This document shows, one piece after another, positions 45,055-57,436 of a stretch of 64,000 bases of DNA. The stretch lies in NCBI RefSeq assembly GCF_002101315.1, contig NZ_CP020777.1:930001-994000 (forward strand), written 5' to 3'. Below the pieces are notes generated by a model. The model made no database searches. It was not told the origin of the DNA and worked only from the letters and a program-made list of their open reading frames with translations. The position numbers and the translations under genes were made by a program. Each line of letters opens with the position of its first letter. The first letter of the stretch is position 1. This DNA is from Candidatus Pelagibacter sp. RS39. Its GTDB lineage: Bacteria; Pseudomonadota; Alphaproteobacteria; Pelagibacterales; Pelagibacteraceae.

Positions 45055-45553
45055 CTAAACTTTTTAAATACCTCTTAAAAAATACCGAAAAAATAATGTA
45101 AAACACGAATGTAAAAAAATTATTTACAATAAAAAGTGTAATGTCTAATTCATAAGAAAAAAACAAAAATAAAACTGAATAATTGATTGAATTAATTAAA
45201 CTGATTATAAATAAAAAATAAAGCCAGTCTTTTATTAGATTCGGACTAATAGTAATATTCCTTAGATAATTAGCAAATATACAAATTAATATATACGACA
45301 AAGAACTTAAGCCCAGGGGTAGACCAACAACAGTGTCATTAACCAGCCCAGCTAAAAAAACTAAAAAATAATCAAATCTTTGGTATTCTTTCAAAGCAAA
45401 ATAAAAAATTAATATAAATGGAAAATTAAAGGAAAAATAATCTATGTTTAGATAATTTAAATCAAATTCATTAAATACAGATATAAACAAAGCAAGTATT
45501 GGTAACCAAGTATATATCTTGTACAATAAATTTTTCTTTTGAAATCTAATCAC
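45047..45553 (-). CDS. mreD: Rod-shape determining protein MreD
   Basis: A 168-residue membrane protein with five hydrophobic segments and little sequence conservation, as usual for MreD. FLVFLAGLVNDTVVGLPLGLSSLSYILICIF is the recognisable part, corresponding to the family's G-x-x-x-D-x-x-x-G-x-x-x-G region. Position between mreC and mrdA, with eight-base overlaps on both sides, supports the call. It connects MreC to the RodA-PBP2 complex. Confidence 0.88.
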   Translation of the reverse strand: MIRFQKKNLLYKIYTWLPILALFISVFNEFDLNYLNIDYFSFNFPFILIFYFALKEYQRFDYFLVFLAGLVNDTVVGLPLGLSSLSYILICIFANYLRNITISPNLIKDWLYFLFIISLINSINYSVLFLFFSYELDITLFIVNNFFTFVFYIIFSVFFKRYLKSLDD

Positions 45554-46766
45554 TTATCTTTCCTTTTTGCATAATGCATTCTTTATATTCTGGTGTACCT
45601 ACTTTAAAGCCAGTGCTAAAAAGTTTTTTTGATTGGCACTTCGAACTATAAATTAAATTTAATCTTAAAAATTCTAACTCTTCTTGATCTAAATTATGCT
45701 GCTGAATAGCATTTTTTTGAAATTCATTTTCTGTTTTTAATATCTCAATTTGTTTTTCCAGTTCTTTAGTTAAATTATTTAATTCTTTATTTTCCTCTAG
45801 AAATTTAGTGTTACTTTCTTCTAAAATCTGCAATTCATCACTTATTAAATTTATTTTTATTTGTTCAGTATTAGAAGAGCCCTCTGTTTGATCATTTTCT
45901 TTAGTTTCAGCAGGAGTAGGAATTAGCTCATCTATCTCCGCAAAAACATATTTTAATTGAGTAAAATCACTATAAAAATTAATTAATATTTTTTCATTTT
46001 CATCTTTTAAATCAACTGTGCCTACAGGAATTCCACTTTTAAAAATTGAACCAGTTCCTGATGTATATGCTATTCCTTTATCATCGATTTTGTTTATCAA
46101 ATCATTTTTGATATATTTAATTTCACCTTTTTTATCTCCGTTACCGACCACAATTGCCTGAACATTACCAGGTGTAATAGAAACAGGAATATTTGAGTTT
46201 AAATCTGTTAACAACAATACTCTTGAATTTGTATAATTAACTTCAATCACTCTTCCTACAAGATAACTTCGATCATAAATATTTGTTCCTATCTTTATTT
46301 TCTCTTTGCTCCCCTTATTAATTATAATTGATCTTAAAAAAGGACTTTCATGATCAACAATTACTTTTGCCAAAATCTTGTTTGAAGTGATAGTATAACC
46401 ATCTATAAGGCTTTTTAGTTCTTCATTTTCACTCTTGATAATTTTCGTAGAAATATTTTCTGATTTTAACTGATCTAGTTCTTCTTTAGTTTTTTTGTAC
46501 TCTTTATAATAATTGGTATATTCATTTACGTTATAATAAGAAGATTTAATTAAATTTTCTGGTATCGAAACTATAAAAGAAGATCGATAAACAATTTCTT
46601 TTATAATCGACTTTGTTATACTTATAGCTTTGAAATTGAAATTAGATAATACAATTATAAAAATTGAAAAAAAAATTAAAGTTAATAACGAAAATTTCTG
46701 TTTAGTGCTTTTTTTTAAAAAAGCAGATCTAATTGCTATTATAAAATCATCTCTGCTTGAGGCCAT
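45546..46766 (-). CDS. mreC: Rod-shape determining protein MreC with extra C-terminal coiled coil
   Basis: A 406-residue MreC: one membrane anchor near 25-45, a coiled coil near 85-120 (KKTKEELDQLKSEN), then the two beta-barrel domains (ILAKVIVDHESPFLRSIIINKG, VGRVIEVNYTNSRVLLLTDLNSNIPVSI, and DFTQLKYVFAEIDEL at about 280). Family members usually end about here or with a short tail. This one continues about 120 residues: an acidic linker, a second coiled coil (about 310-372) and a cysteine-containing tail (SSKCQSKKLF, YKECIMQ). The extension should be periplasmic. It follows mreB by five bases. Confidence 0.93.
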   Translation of the reverse strand: MASSRDDFIIAIRSAFLKKSTKQKFSLLTLIFFSIFIIVLSNFNFKAISITKSIIKEIVYRSSFIVSIPENLIKSSYYNVNEYTNYYKEYKKTKEELDQLKSENISTKIIKSENEELKSLIDGYTITSNKILAKVIVDHESPFLRSIIINKGSKEKIKIGTNIYDRSYLVGRVIEVNYTNSRVLLLTDLNSNIPVSITPGNVQAIVVGNGDKKGEIKYIKNDLINKIDDKGIAYTSGTGSIFKSGIPVGTVDLKDENEKILINFYSDFTQLKYVFAEIDELIPTPAETKENDQTEGSSNTEQIKINLISDELQILEESNTKFLEENKELNNLTKELEKQIEILKTENEFQKNAIQQHNLDQEELEFLRLNLIYSSKCQSKKLFSTGFKVGTPEYKECIMQKGKISD

Positions 46767-46771
46767 CTTTC

Positions 46772-49383
<2,612 letters not shown>

Positions 49384-49469
49384 ATAAATATTTTTGGTGA
49401 TCGAAATATACAACCTATCGTTTAGATTGCAAAATAAAATAGTTATTTTTACCCAAATTGGATCAATAT

Positions 49470-50504
<1,035 letters not shown>

Positions 50505-50512
50505 TTATAAAT

Positions 50513-51061
50513 TTATTTAAATGTTTCAGCACCTCTGGTCATTGCTATCGCCCCAGTCCTTGAAGTGCTTGTAAGACCGTAGGGCTTTAATTTTTTACTC
50601 ATTTTATCAATTTCTCTTCTTAAAGCAGTTATTTGAACTACCACTGATTTATTTGTTTTATCTAAAACTACTGGATTGAATTTTTTACATTCCTTTAAAC
50701 ACTTTTCTATCTTTTTTTTCTGAGCAACGATCTTAAGCAATGCCATCTCTTTAAAGATAACTTTTTTATCCTCTCTTTTAAAATCTGCAACTTTATGAAC
50801 TGGAACTAGTTTTTTAAGCTGAAGTTTTATTTGATCGATAACTTGTGGTGTTCCTGTCGTTACTATTGTAATTCTTGAAATATTTTTAGTTGCATCAACT
50901 TCTGCAACAGCCAAAGACTCAATGTTGTAACCTCTTCCTGAAAATAAACCAACTACTCTTGCTAAAACACCAGCTTCATTATCAACCCAAACAACAAATA
51001 TATGTGTATCTAATTTACCTTTTTTTGTTGGTATACTGTATGCTGACTTTGGAGAAGGCAT
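50513..51061 (-). CDS. ilvH: Acetolactate synthase small (regulatory) subunit
   Basis: A 182-residue subunit with an N-terminal ACT domain (THIFVVWVDNEAGVLARVVGLFSGRGYNIESLAVAEVD) that mediates valine feedback, and the C-terminal ALS_ss_C domain ending in LKPYGLTSTSRTGAIAMTRG. Its start shares a base with the ilvB stop (TAATG), giving equal translation of the two subunits. Length is standard. Confidence 0.96.
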   Translation of the reverse strand: MPSPKSAYSIPTKKGKLDTHIFVVWVDNEAGVLARVVGLFSGRGYNIESLAVAEVDATKNISRITIVTTGTPQVIDQIKLQLKKLVPVHKVADFKREDKKVIFKEMALLKIVAQKKKIEKCLKECKKFNPVVLDKTNKSVVVQITALRREIDKMSKKLKPYGLTSTSRTGAIAMTRGAETFK

Positions 51062-52827
51062 TAAACTAATGATTTTCCTTTTCCAGTAATTTTATTTTCC
51101 TCTTTATCATTTGGACCTAATATCATCTGGTTATGAGGCTTTCCAGATGGTATCATAGGAAAACAATTTTCGTTAGGATCTACATGACAATCAAATATTA
51201 CTGGACCTTTGTAATCAATCATCTCCTGAATTTTATCATCTAATTCTTGAGGGTTATCAGCTTTAATACCTTTACAGCCATAAGCCTCTGCTAATTTTAC
51301 AAAATCAGGTAAAGCTTCAGAATAACTCTCTGAGTAGTTTTTTTCGTGTAGAAGTTCTTGCCATTGTCTAACCATTCCCATGTATTGATTATTTAAAATG
51401 AATATCTTTATAGGCAAATTATATTGAACAGCTGTAGACATTTCTTGCATTGTCATTAATACGGATGCTTCACCAGCAATATCGATTACAAGTTTATCTG
51501 GATGAGCAATTTGAACACCTACTGCAGCTGGAAGACCATACCCCATGGTTCCAAGACCTCCTGATGTCATCCATCTATTAGGTTTATTAAATTTATAATG
51601 TTGAGCAGCCCACATTTGATGCTGACCCACCTCAGTTGTAATAAAAGTATCTTGATTTTTTGTTAATTCATATAATCTTTTTACAGCATGTTGAGGTTTG
51701 ATCTCCTTATCACTATTAATAAAACCCAGAGAATTTTTCGTTCTCCATTTTTGAATTTGTTCCCACCATTTCGAAATTTTTTGTTTATTCGAGTCTTTCA
51801 ATCCATTTTGTTTTTTGTTTATTTTCTTAATCGCTGACTTTATTACTTCATTAACATCTCCAACTATTGCAAGATCTACTTTTATAATTTTATTAATTGA
51901 GGATGGATCAATATCGATATGAACTTTTTTCGATTTTGGTGAAAACTCATCGATCTTACCAGTTATTCTATCATCAAATCTTGCGCCAATGTTAATTAGC
52001 AAATCACAGTCATGCATTGCGTTGTTAGCTTCATAAGTTCCATGCATGCCTAACATTCCAATAAATTGATTATCATCTCCTGGAAATGCACCTAGACCTT
52101 GTAGAGTTGATGTAATTGGAAATCCAATTAATCTTACAAATTCTTTTAAAGTTTCACTTGCTTGAGGACCTGAATTTATTACTCCACCCCCCGTATAAAC
52201 AACTGGTTTTTTTGCTTTTGAAATTAAATCAATTAGTTGATCAATTTCTTTTTCAGAAAATTTATTATGTATTTTTCCGTTAAATTTTTTTTCTTTTTTT
52301 AATTTTACATAATTATTTTTTGCAAACTGGATATCTTTAGGAATATCAATCAATACGGGTCCAGGTCTTCCTGTTGTTGCAACTTTGAAAGCCTCATGCA
52401 TAACTTTTGATAAATCTTTAATATCTTTAACTAACCAATTATGTTTCGTACAGGGTCTTGTAATTCCTGTCGTATCACACTCTTGAAATGCATCTGTTCC
52501 AATTAAGTGCGTGGGTACTTGACCAGAAATACAAACTAAAGGAACTGAGTCCATATATGCATCTGTTAATGCTGTAACAACATTAGTGGCACCTGGTCCG
52601 GATGTTACTAAAACTACTCCAGGCTTGCCTGATGATCTTGCATAACCTTCTGCTGCATGACCAGCTCCTTGCTCATGTCTCACAAGTATATGTTTAATCG
52701 ATGAATGATTTTTAAGTTCATCATAAATTGGTAAAACTGCACCACCTGGATAACCAAAAATATATTCAACCTCTTGATCTTCAAGGCATTTAAACACAAT
52801 TTCAGCTCCAGTATATAATTTAGACAT
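51061..52827 (-). CDS. ilvB: Acetolactate synthase large (catalytic) subunit
   Basis: A 588-residue thiamine-diphosphate enzyme forming acetolactate or acetohydroxybutyrate. YIFGYPGGAVLPIYDEL at the N-terminus carries the catalytic glutamate region (VRHEQGAGHAAEGYARSSGKPGVVLVTSGPGATN), and IAGEASVLMTMQEMSTAVQYNLPIKIFILNNQYMGMVRQWQEL is the ThDP/Mg site (here GEAS where GDGS is most common). IlvB or IlvI naming is arbitrary with a single copy. It is first in ilvB-ilvH-ilvC-leuA, 53 bases after miaA. Confidence 0.96.
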   Translation of the reverse strand: MSKLYTGAEIVFKCLEDQEVEYIFGYPGGAVLPIYDELKNHSSIKHILVRHEQGAGHAAEGYARSSGKPGVVLVTSGPGATNVVTALTDAYMDSVPLVCISGQVPTHLIGTDAFQECDTTGITRPCTKHNWLVKDIKDLSKVMHEAFKVATTGRPGPVLIDIPKDIQFAKNNYVKLKKEKKFNGKIHNKFSEKEIDQLIDLISKAKKPVVYTGGGVINSGPQASETLKEFVRLIGFPITSTLQGLGAFPGDDNQFIGMLGMHGTYEANNAMHDCDLLINIGARFDDRITGKIDEFSPKSKKVHIDIDPSSINKIIKVDLAIVGDVNEVIKSAIKKINKKQNGLKDSNKQKISKWWEQIQKWRTKNSLGFINSDKEIKPQHAVKRLYELTKNQDTFITTEVGQHQMWAAQHYKFNKPNRWMTSGGLGTMGYGLPAAVGVQIAHPDKLVIDIAGEASVLMTMQEMSTAVQYNLPIKIFILNNQYMGMVRQWQELLHEKNYSESYSEALPDFVKLAEAYGCKGIKADNPQELDDKIQEMIDYKGPVIFDCHVDPNENCFPMIPSGKPHNQMILGPNDKEENKITGKGKSLV

Positions 52828-52880
52828 TCAAGCAATCTAGCTGAAGTTGTGCTAATTGGTCAAGACTAAGTAGAGAATAT

Positions 52881-53789
52881 CTAAATTTTTTTTAATAGCT
52901 TATCCAAACCAACTGGATTAACTTTGTTCCAATCTTTCATATGTCCTCGAGCCCAGGTGCTCTGTCTTTTGGCATATTGCCTAGTCTTTATTGATATTTT
53001 ATCGATTAATTGTTCTCTTTGGATTTTTTCTTGAAGATATTGCTTAATCTCACTAATTCCAATTGCTTTACTGAGGCTTTTATTTTTTGGAACTCTCAAT
53101 TTGATAAATTTTTTAACTTCTGAAATTGCACCTAGTTTAATCATATTTTCAGATCTCTGATTTATTCTCTCTATTAAATCTTTCCTTGGAAAATCGATAC
53201 AAATTTTAAAAAAGTCATTATGACTGTAATCTGACTTAGTGTTTTTAAACCAGCTAATCATAGATTTTTTTGTAAAAGATTTAATTTCATATGCTCTTAT
53301 AGATCTTTGTGAATCTAAAGAATTAATTTTATCTTTAATTAAAGGATCTATTTGAAGTAGCTTTTGAAAAAATTTTTTTTGTCCTATTCTTTTGTGTAAA
53401 TTCCTTATTTTGTTTCTAAAATTGTTAGGAATTTTAGGAATATTTACTAAGCCCTCTGTTAGAGCTTTAAAATATAGACCAGTGCCTCCAACAAATATTG
53501 GTGTTTTTTTTATTTTTTTACATTGCGAAATTTTTTGTTTTGCCAATTTAAGCCAATCTCCTGTAGAAAAATTTTTTTTGGCATTTTGAAATCCATATAA
53601 ATGATGTTTGATATTTTGATAATCTTTTTTAAAGGGTCTTGCTGTTAAAACCTTTAACTCTTTGTAAACTTGCATGCTATCAGCATTTATGATCTGACCT
53701 GAAATTTTTTTTGCTAGTTTAATTGCAAATTTAGATTTTCCAGATGCGGTAGGTCCATAAATTAAAATAATTTTGGATTTTAAATCCAT
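52881..53789 (-). CDS. miaA: tRNA dimethylallyltransferase
   Basis: A 302-residue MiaA that adds an isopentenyl group to A37 of tRNAs reading UNN codons. The P-loop GPTASGKSKFAIKLA is at 11-25, then NADSMQVYKELKVLTARP (acceptor binding), FVGGTGLYFKAL and, at the end, RQYAKRQSTWARGHMKDW, all diagnostic. Lysine is high, as in cmk. It starts three bases before the end of the degP gene's spacer (four-base gap) and is probably co-transcribed with hflKC-degP, a common alphaproteobacterial neighbourhood. Confidence 0.95.
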   Translation of the reverse strand: MDLKSKIILIYGPTASGKSKFAIKLAKKISGQIINADSMQVYKELKVLTARPFKKDYQNIKHHLYGFQNAKKNFSTGDWLKLAKQKISQCKKIKKTPIFVGGTGLYFKALTEGLVNIPKIPNNFRNKIRNLHKRIGQKKFFQKLLQIDPLIKDKINSLDSQRSIRAYEIKSFTKKSMISWFKNTKSDYSHNDFFKICIDFPRKDLIERINQRSENMIKLGAISEVKKFIKLRVPKNKSLSKAIGISEIKQYLQEKIQREQLIDKISIKTRQYAKRQSTWARGHMKDWNKVNPVGLDKLLKKI

Positions 53790-53792
53790 AAA

Positions 53793-55205
53793 CTAGTCTA
53801 ATTTAACACCTATATATCTTTTCTGATTTTGGCTATTATATATCACAAGCAAGATAGTCTTCTGATTACTATTCAAAACTTGCTTTAGTGCTTGATTTAA
53901 ATCCTGGACAGTTCTTATCTTTTTCTTTTGAGCTTCTAAAATGATGCTATTTACTTCTATTGAACCAGTTAAAGGACTGTTTTTTTCAATACTTGTAATC
54001 ACTAAACCATTAGTTTGGTTGGGTAGGTTTCTTGTTTTAATATCTTGATCAGAGAGTTTTCTTACTTTTATTTTGAGATTTTCAATTAAAGTTTCCTTTG
54101 GTAATTCTTCTTTTTTTTCTGAAATTTTAAAATCTTCTGACGTCTCAAGTCTTCCAAGTGTAATTGTTTTTGTAATTTCTTTTTTGTTTCTCCAAATTTT
54201 GACTTTTACTTTTTTTCCAACTTCAGTTCTTGCTACTATTATAGGCAATTCTTTCATTTGCTCTATTTTTTCACCATTAAATTCTAATATAATGTCTCCA
54301 CTTTTAACCCCAGCTTTTTCAGATGGACTGTTTGGTGCAACACTTGCTACAAGAGCTCCTCTTGGTTCATCTAATTTTTCAACCTCTGCAATTTCTTTTG
54401 TTACATCTTGAATTCTAACACCAAGCCATCCTCTTTTTGTTTCACCAAATTCAATTAATTGGTCAATTACAATCTTTGCACTATTTGATGGTATCGAAAA
54501 ACCTATTCCAACATTTCCACTTCTACCAAGAATAGCTGTATTAATTCCAATCACATCACCATTCATATCAAACAAAGGTCCACCAGAGTTTCCAGAGTTG
54601 ATTGAGGCATCTGTTTGAATATAATCTTCATACCTTGATAATCCAATTGATCGATTTCTTGCAGAAATTATTCCTGAGGTAACTGTTCCACCTAACCCAA
54701 ATGGATTACCAATAGCTATAACCCAATCGCCTATTCTTGCTTTATCAGAGTCACCAAATCTTACAGGCAAAAATTTTTCTTTTGACTCAATTTTTAAAAC
54801 AGCGATATCTGAGAGAGGATCTGCGCCAATAACCTTTGCATTAAACTTTTTTTCACCATTTACTTGAACAACAATATCTTCTGCTCCTTCAATTACATGA
54901 TTATTAGTTACTACTATTCCTTCCTCATCGATTATAAATCCTGAACCCAGTGCAGACGATTGTCTTTCTTGAGGTGTTCCAAATTCTTTAAACATATCAC
55001 CAAATGGCGATCCCGGGGGAAATTGAAAATTTGGGAAAGGATTGCTCCTTTCAACAACGGTTTGCGTTGTCGAAATATTAACTACAGATGGTATTAATTT
55101 TTCAGCCAAATCTGCAAACGAATTAGGAATATTTTGAGAATTAGATATCGATGAAAAATTAAATATTAATAATAAAGAGAGAAATATTGCTTTTATTTTT
55201 ATCAT
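53793..55205 (-). CDS. degP: Periplasmic serine protease/chaperone DegP (HtrA family)
   Basis: A 470-residue exported protease: signal peptide to about residue 23, then a trypsin-like domain with His103 (VVTNNHVIEGAED), Asp133 (LSDIAVLK) and Ser207 (SGNSGGPLFDMNG), followed by two PDZ domains (GWLGVRIQDV, SEKAGVKSGDIILEFNGEKI, and ENSPL to QDLNQALKQV). The LA loop contains a phenylalanine- and proline-rich segment (FPNFQFPPGSPFGDMFKEFG). It degrades misfolded envelope proteins. It follows DUF2065 by one base in the hflK-hflC-DUF2065-degP unit. Confidence 0.95.
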   Translation of the reverse strand: MIKIKAIFLSLLLIFNFSSISNSQNIPNSFADLAEKLIPSVVNISTTQTVVERSNPFPNFQFPPGSPFGDMFKEFGTPQERQSSALGSGFIIDEEGIVVTNNHVIEGAEDIVVQVNGEKKFNAKVIGADPLSDIAVLKIESKEKFLPVRFGDSDKARIGDWVIAIGNPFGLGGTVTSGIISARNRSIGLSRYEDYIQTDASINSGNSGGPLFDMNGDVIGINTAILGRSGNVGIGFSIPSNSAKIVIDQLIEFGETKRGWLGVRIQDVTKEIAEVEKLDEPRGALVASVAPNSPSEKAGVKSGDIILEFNGEKIEQMKELPIIVARTEVGKKVKVKIWRNKKEITKTITLGRLETSEDFKISEKKEELPKETLIENLKIKVRKLSDQDIKTRNLPNQTNGLVITSIEKNSPLTGSIEVNSIILEAQKKKIRTVQDLNQALKQVLNSNQKTILLVIYNSQNQKRYIGVKLD

Positions 55206-55206
55206 T

Positions 55207-55392
55207 CTAACTTTTTGCGTAATAAATAATTATAAACCCTATTAAAGCAAAAATTAATCCACCAGCACGTAATTGGCTATCTTTTATTAACTCAAGCTTC
55301 TTTAACATATTCTTCATTTTTGATGGAAATAAGGCATAAAGAATTCCCTCAATAAATAAGAACAGACCAAATGCTATGATCAATTCTTTCAT
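55207..55392 (-). CDS. DUF2065 small membrane protein
   Basis: A 61-residue protein with two hydrophobic segments: LIIAFGLFLFIEGILYALFPSKMKNML and LRAGGLIFALIGFIIIYYA, the DUF2065 layout, with the conserved EG, PSKM and R-x-x-G positions. Its function is not known. The gene regularly lies beside hflC and degP in alpha- and gammaproteobacteria, as here (six bases after hflC, one base before degP). Confidence 0.88.
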   Translation of the reverse strand: MKELIIAFGLFLFIEGILYALFPSKMKNMLKKLELIKDSQLRAGGLIFALIGFIIIYYAKS

Positions 55393-55398
55393 TAAATT

Positions 55399-56268
55399 TT
55401 ACTCTGTTTGTGGTTTTATGTTCCCAAAGAATTTAAAGAATTCACTGTCTGGAGAAAGAATTAAAGATGTCTCTCCACCTATTAAAGCTTTTTCATAAGC
55501 TTGCATTGCTCTATAAAATGCAAAGAATTCTGGATCTTGGCCAAATGCATTGGCAAAAATTTTATTTCTCTCACCATCACCTTCACCTTTCATGATTTCA
55601 GATTTCTTCTGCGCGTCAGCTAAAATTACTGTAACTTCTTTGTCAGCAGTTGATGTAATTGTAACTGCCATTTCTGCACCTCTTGCTCTAAATTCTTTGG
55701 CTTCTCTCTCCCTCTCAGTTTGCATTCTTCTAAAAATTGCATCACTGTTAGCTTGGGGAAGATCCGCTCTTTTAATTCTAACATCAACTATTTTTATTCC
55801 AAAATTTTCTGCTTCATTATTTACACCTTCTTGAATTAAAGCCATTTGTTTTGTTCTATCTTCTGAAAGAAGTGTTTGAAGTTCTTGTTGTCCAAGAACG
55901 TTTCTGATTCTAGAATTTATAATTGTAGCTAATCTTGATCTTGCAACTCTCTCGTTCCCAACTGAAATATAAAACTTTAGGGGATCAACTATTTGGAATC
56001 TTGCAAAAGCATCGACTATTAATCTCTTTTGATCAGATGCAATTACCTCTTCTGGGGGTGTATCTAGATTAAGAATTCTTTTATCTAAAAATACAACGTT
56101 TTGGATAAAAGGTAGCTTAAAATTTAATCCAGGTTTTAAAATTATTCTTTTTGGATCACCAAATTGTAGAACGATTGCCTGATTAATTTCTTTAACTATG
56201 AAAATCGAAAAAAATGCAATCGCACCTAAAACAACTATAATACCAGCGGTAACTTTTCCAGCGTTCAT
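55399..56268 (-). CDS. hflC: HflC, FtsH-modulating band-7 membrane protein
   Basis: A 289-residue protein with one N-terminal anchor (VTAGIIVVLGAIAFFSIFIV) and a periplasmic SPFH/band-7 domain: EINQAIVLQFGDPKRIILKPGLNFKLPFIQNVVFLDKRILNLDTPPEEVIASD. DVRIKRADLPQANSDAIFRRMQTEREREAKEFRARG is diagnostic for HflC. With HflK it encloses the FtsH protease and limits its action on membrane proteins. It follows hflK by one base. Confidence 0.96.
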   Translation of the reverse strand: MNAGKVTAGIIVVLGAIAFFSIFIVKEINQAIVLQFGDPKRIILKPGLNFKLPFIQNVVFLDKRILNLDTPPEEVIASDQKRLIVDAFARFQIVDPLKFYISVGNERVARSRLATIINSRIRNVLGQQELQTLLSEDRTKQMALIQEGVNNEAENFGIKIVDVRIKRADLPQANSDAIFRRMQTEREREAKEFRARGAEMAVTITSTADKEVTVILADAQKKSEIMKGEGDGERNKIFANAFGQDPEFFAFYRAMQAYEKALIGGETSLILSPDSEFFKFFGNIKPQTE

Positions 56269-56269
56269 A

Positions 56270-57385
56270 TTAATTTGTCACCTTCTTTTTTTGCAATTCA
56301 GGTAATGGTAAGTAGGGCACAACACCTGAACCTGCATTTTTTTCAATTATAACTTTATCAATATCAGCTAAAACTTTTTCCATTGTCTCCAAATACATTC
56401 TTTCTTGTGTCACAGATTTTGCATTTTTGTATTCATTATAAATTGCTAAGAATCTACTCGCTTCACCCTCAGCTTTTGCTACGACTTCTTTTTTATAAGC
56501 TTCTGCAGCTTGTAAAATTTTTTGAGCTTCTCCTCGTGCTCTTGGTATTACATCATTTGCATACGCTTCAGCCTCATTTTTTGATCTCTCCATGTCAGCT
56601 CTTGCAGCCTGTACATCTCTAAATGCATCAATCACTTGATCAGGTGGGTCTGCTTTTTGAGTCTGTACTTGTGTAATTTGAATACCACTAGTGTATTCAT
56701 CTAAAATCTTTTGAATAATTTCTTGCGTGTCTGTCTCTATGACTGATCTACCTTCAGTTAGAATTGGTTGAATATCAGATCTTGCAATCACCTCTCTCAT
56801 TGCAGTCTCGGCTGCTGCTTTAACTGTCCCCTCTGGATCTTGAATCTTAAATAAAAAGTTGCCAGCATCTTTAATAACCCAAAAAACAGAAAAATCTATA
56901 TTAACAATATTCTCGTCTCCAGTTAACATTAAGCTTTCTTGAGGAACATCTGCAACTCCTCCTTGAGATGTAAACCCACTATCTCTTTCAGATCTAAAAC
57001 CAATATCAATTCTATTAACTTTTGTAACCTTCGGTGTGAGAACGGATTCTACTGGGAAAGGTATATGATAATTTAATCCAGGTTGAGTTGTTTTTACAAA
57101 TTTTCCAAATCTTAGAACTACGCCCTGTTCATCTGGTAAAACTCTATAAAGTCCACTAGCTAACCAAACAAATCCTAAAATAATTAAAACTAAAACTGCT
57201 TGTTTACCTCCTGAGGAGCTTCCACCAGGTAAAAATTTCTTTATTTTTTCCTGAAACTCTCTGATAATTTTATCAATATCTGGGGGAGTTGGACCTCGAC
57301 CTGAGCCATTGCCACTTCCACCACCACTTCCTCCTGGGGGTGTTCCCCAAGGACTTCCTCCACTTTGCTTAAAGTCATCTGACAT
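56270..57385 (-). CDS. hflK: HflK, FtsH-modulating band-7 membrane protein
   Basis: A 371-residue partner of HflC. A Gly/Ser/Pro-rich cytosolic N-terminus (about 1-60, including GGSGGGSGNGSGRGPTPPDI) precedes the anchor (AVLVLIILGFVWLASGLYRV) and the band-7 domain (PDEQGVVLRFGKFVKTTQPGLNYHIPFP). AFRDVQAARADMERSKNEAEAYANDVIPRARGEAQKILQAAEAYK forms the long coiled coil. It is first in hflK-hflC-DUF2065-degP-miaA and is divergent from mrp across 51 bases, which must hold both promoters. Confidence 0.96.
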   Translation of the reverse strand: MSDDFKQSGGSPWGTPPGGSGGGSGNGSGRGPTPPDIDKIIREFQEKIKKFLPGGSSSGGKQAVLVLIILGFVWLASGLYRVLPDEQGVVLRFGKFVKTTQPGLNYHIPFPVESVLTPKVTKVNRIDIGFRSERDSGFTSQGGVADVPQESLMLTGDENIVNIDFSVFWVIKDAGNFLFKIQDPEGTVKAAAETAMREVIARSDIQPILTEGRSVIETDTQEIIQKILDEYTSGIQITQVQTQKADPPDQVIDAFRDVQAARADMERSKNEAEAYANDVIPRARGEAQKILQAAEAYKKEVVAKAEGEASRFLAIYNEYKNAKSVTQERMYLETMEKVLADIDKVIIEKNAGSGVVPYLPLPELQKKKVTN

Positions 57386-57436
57386 ATGGCAATCTATATA
57401 ATGTCTTTATGCTGAAAAACAAGTTAAGATCTACCT

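Noticed and set aside
49384-49413. Ten-residue upstream extension of leuA
   Set aside because: It lacks resemblance to LeuA N-termini and would start at TTG; the ATG at 49383 gives the normal MAEKDKVFIFDTT-type start.
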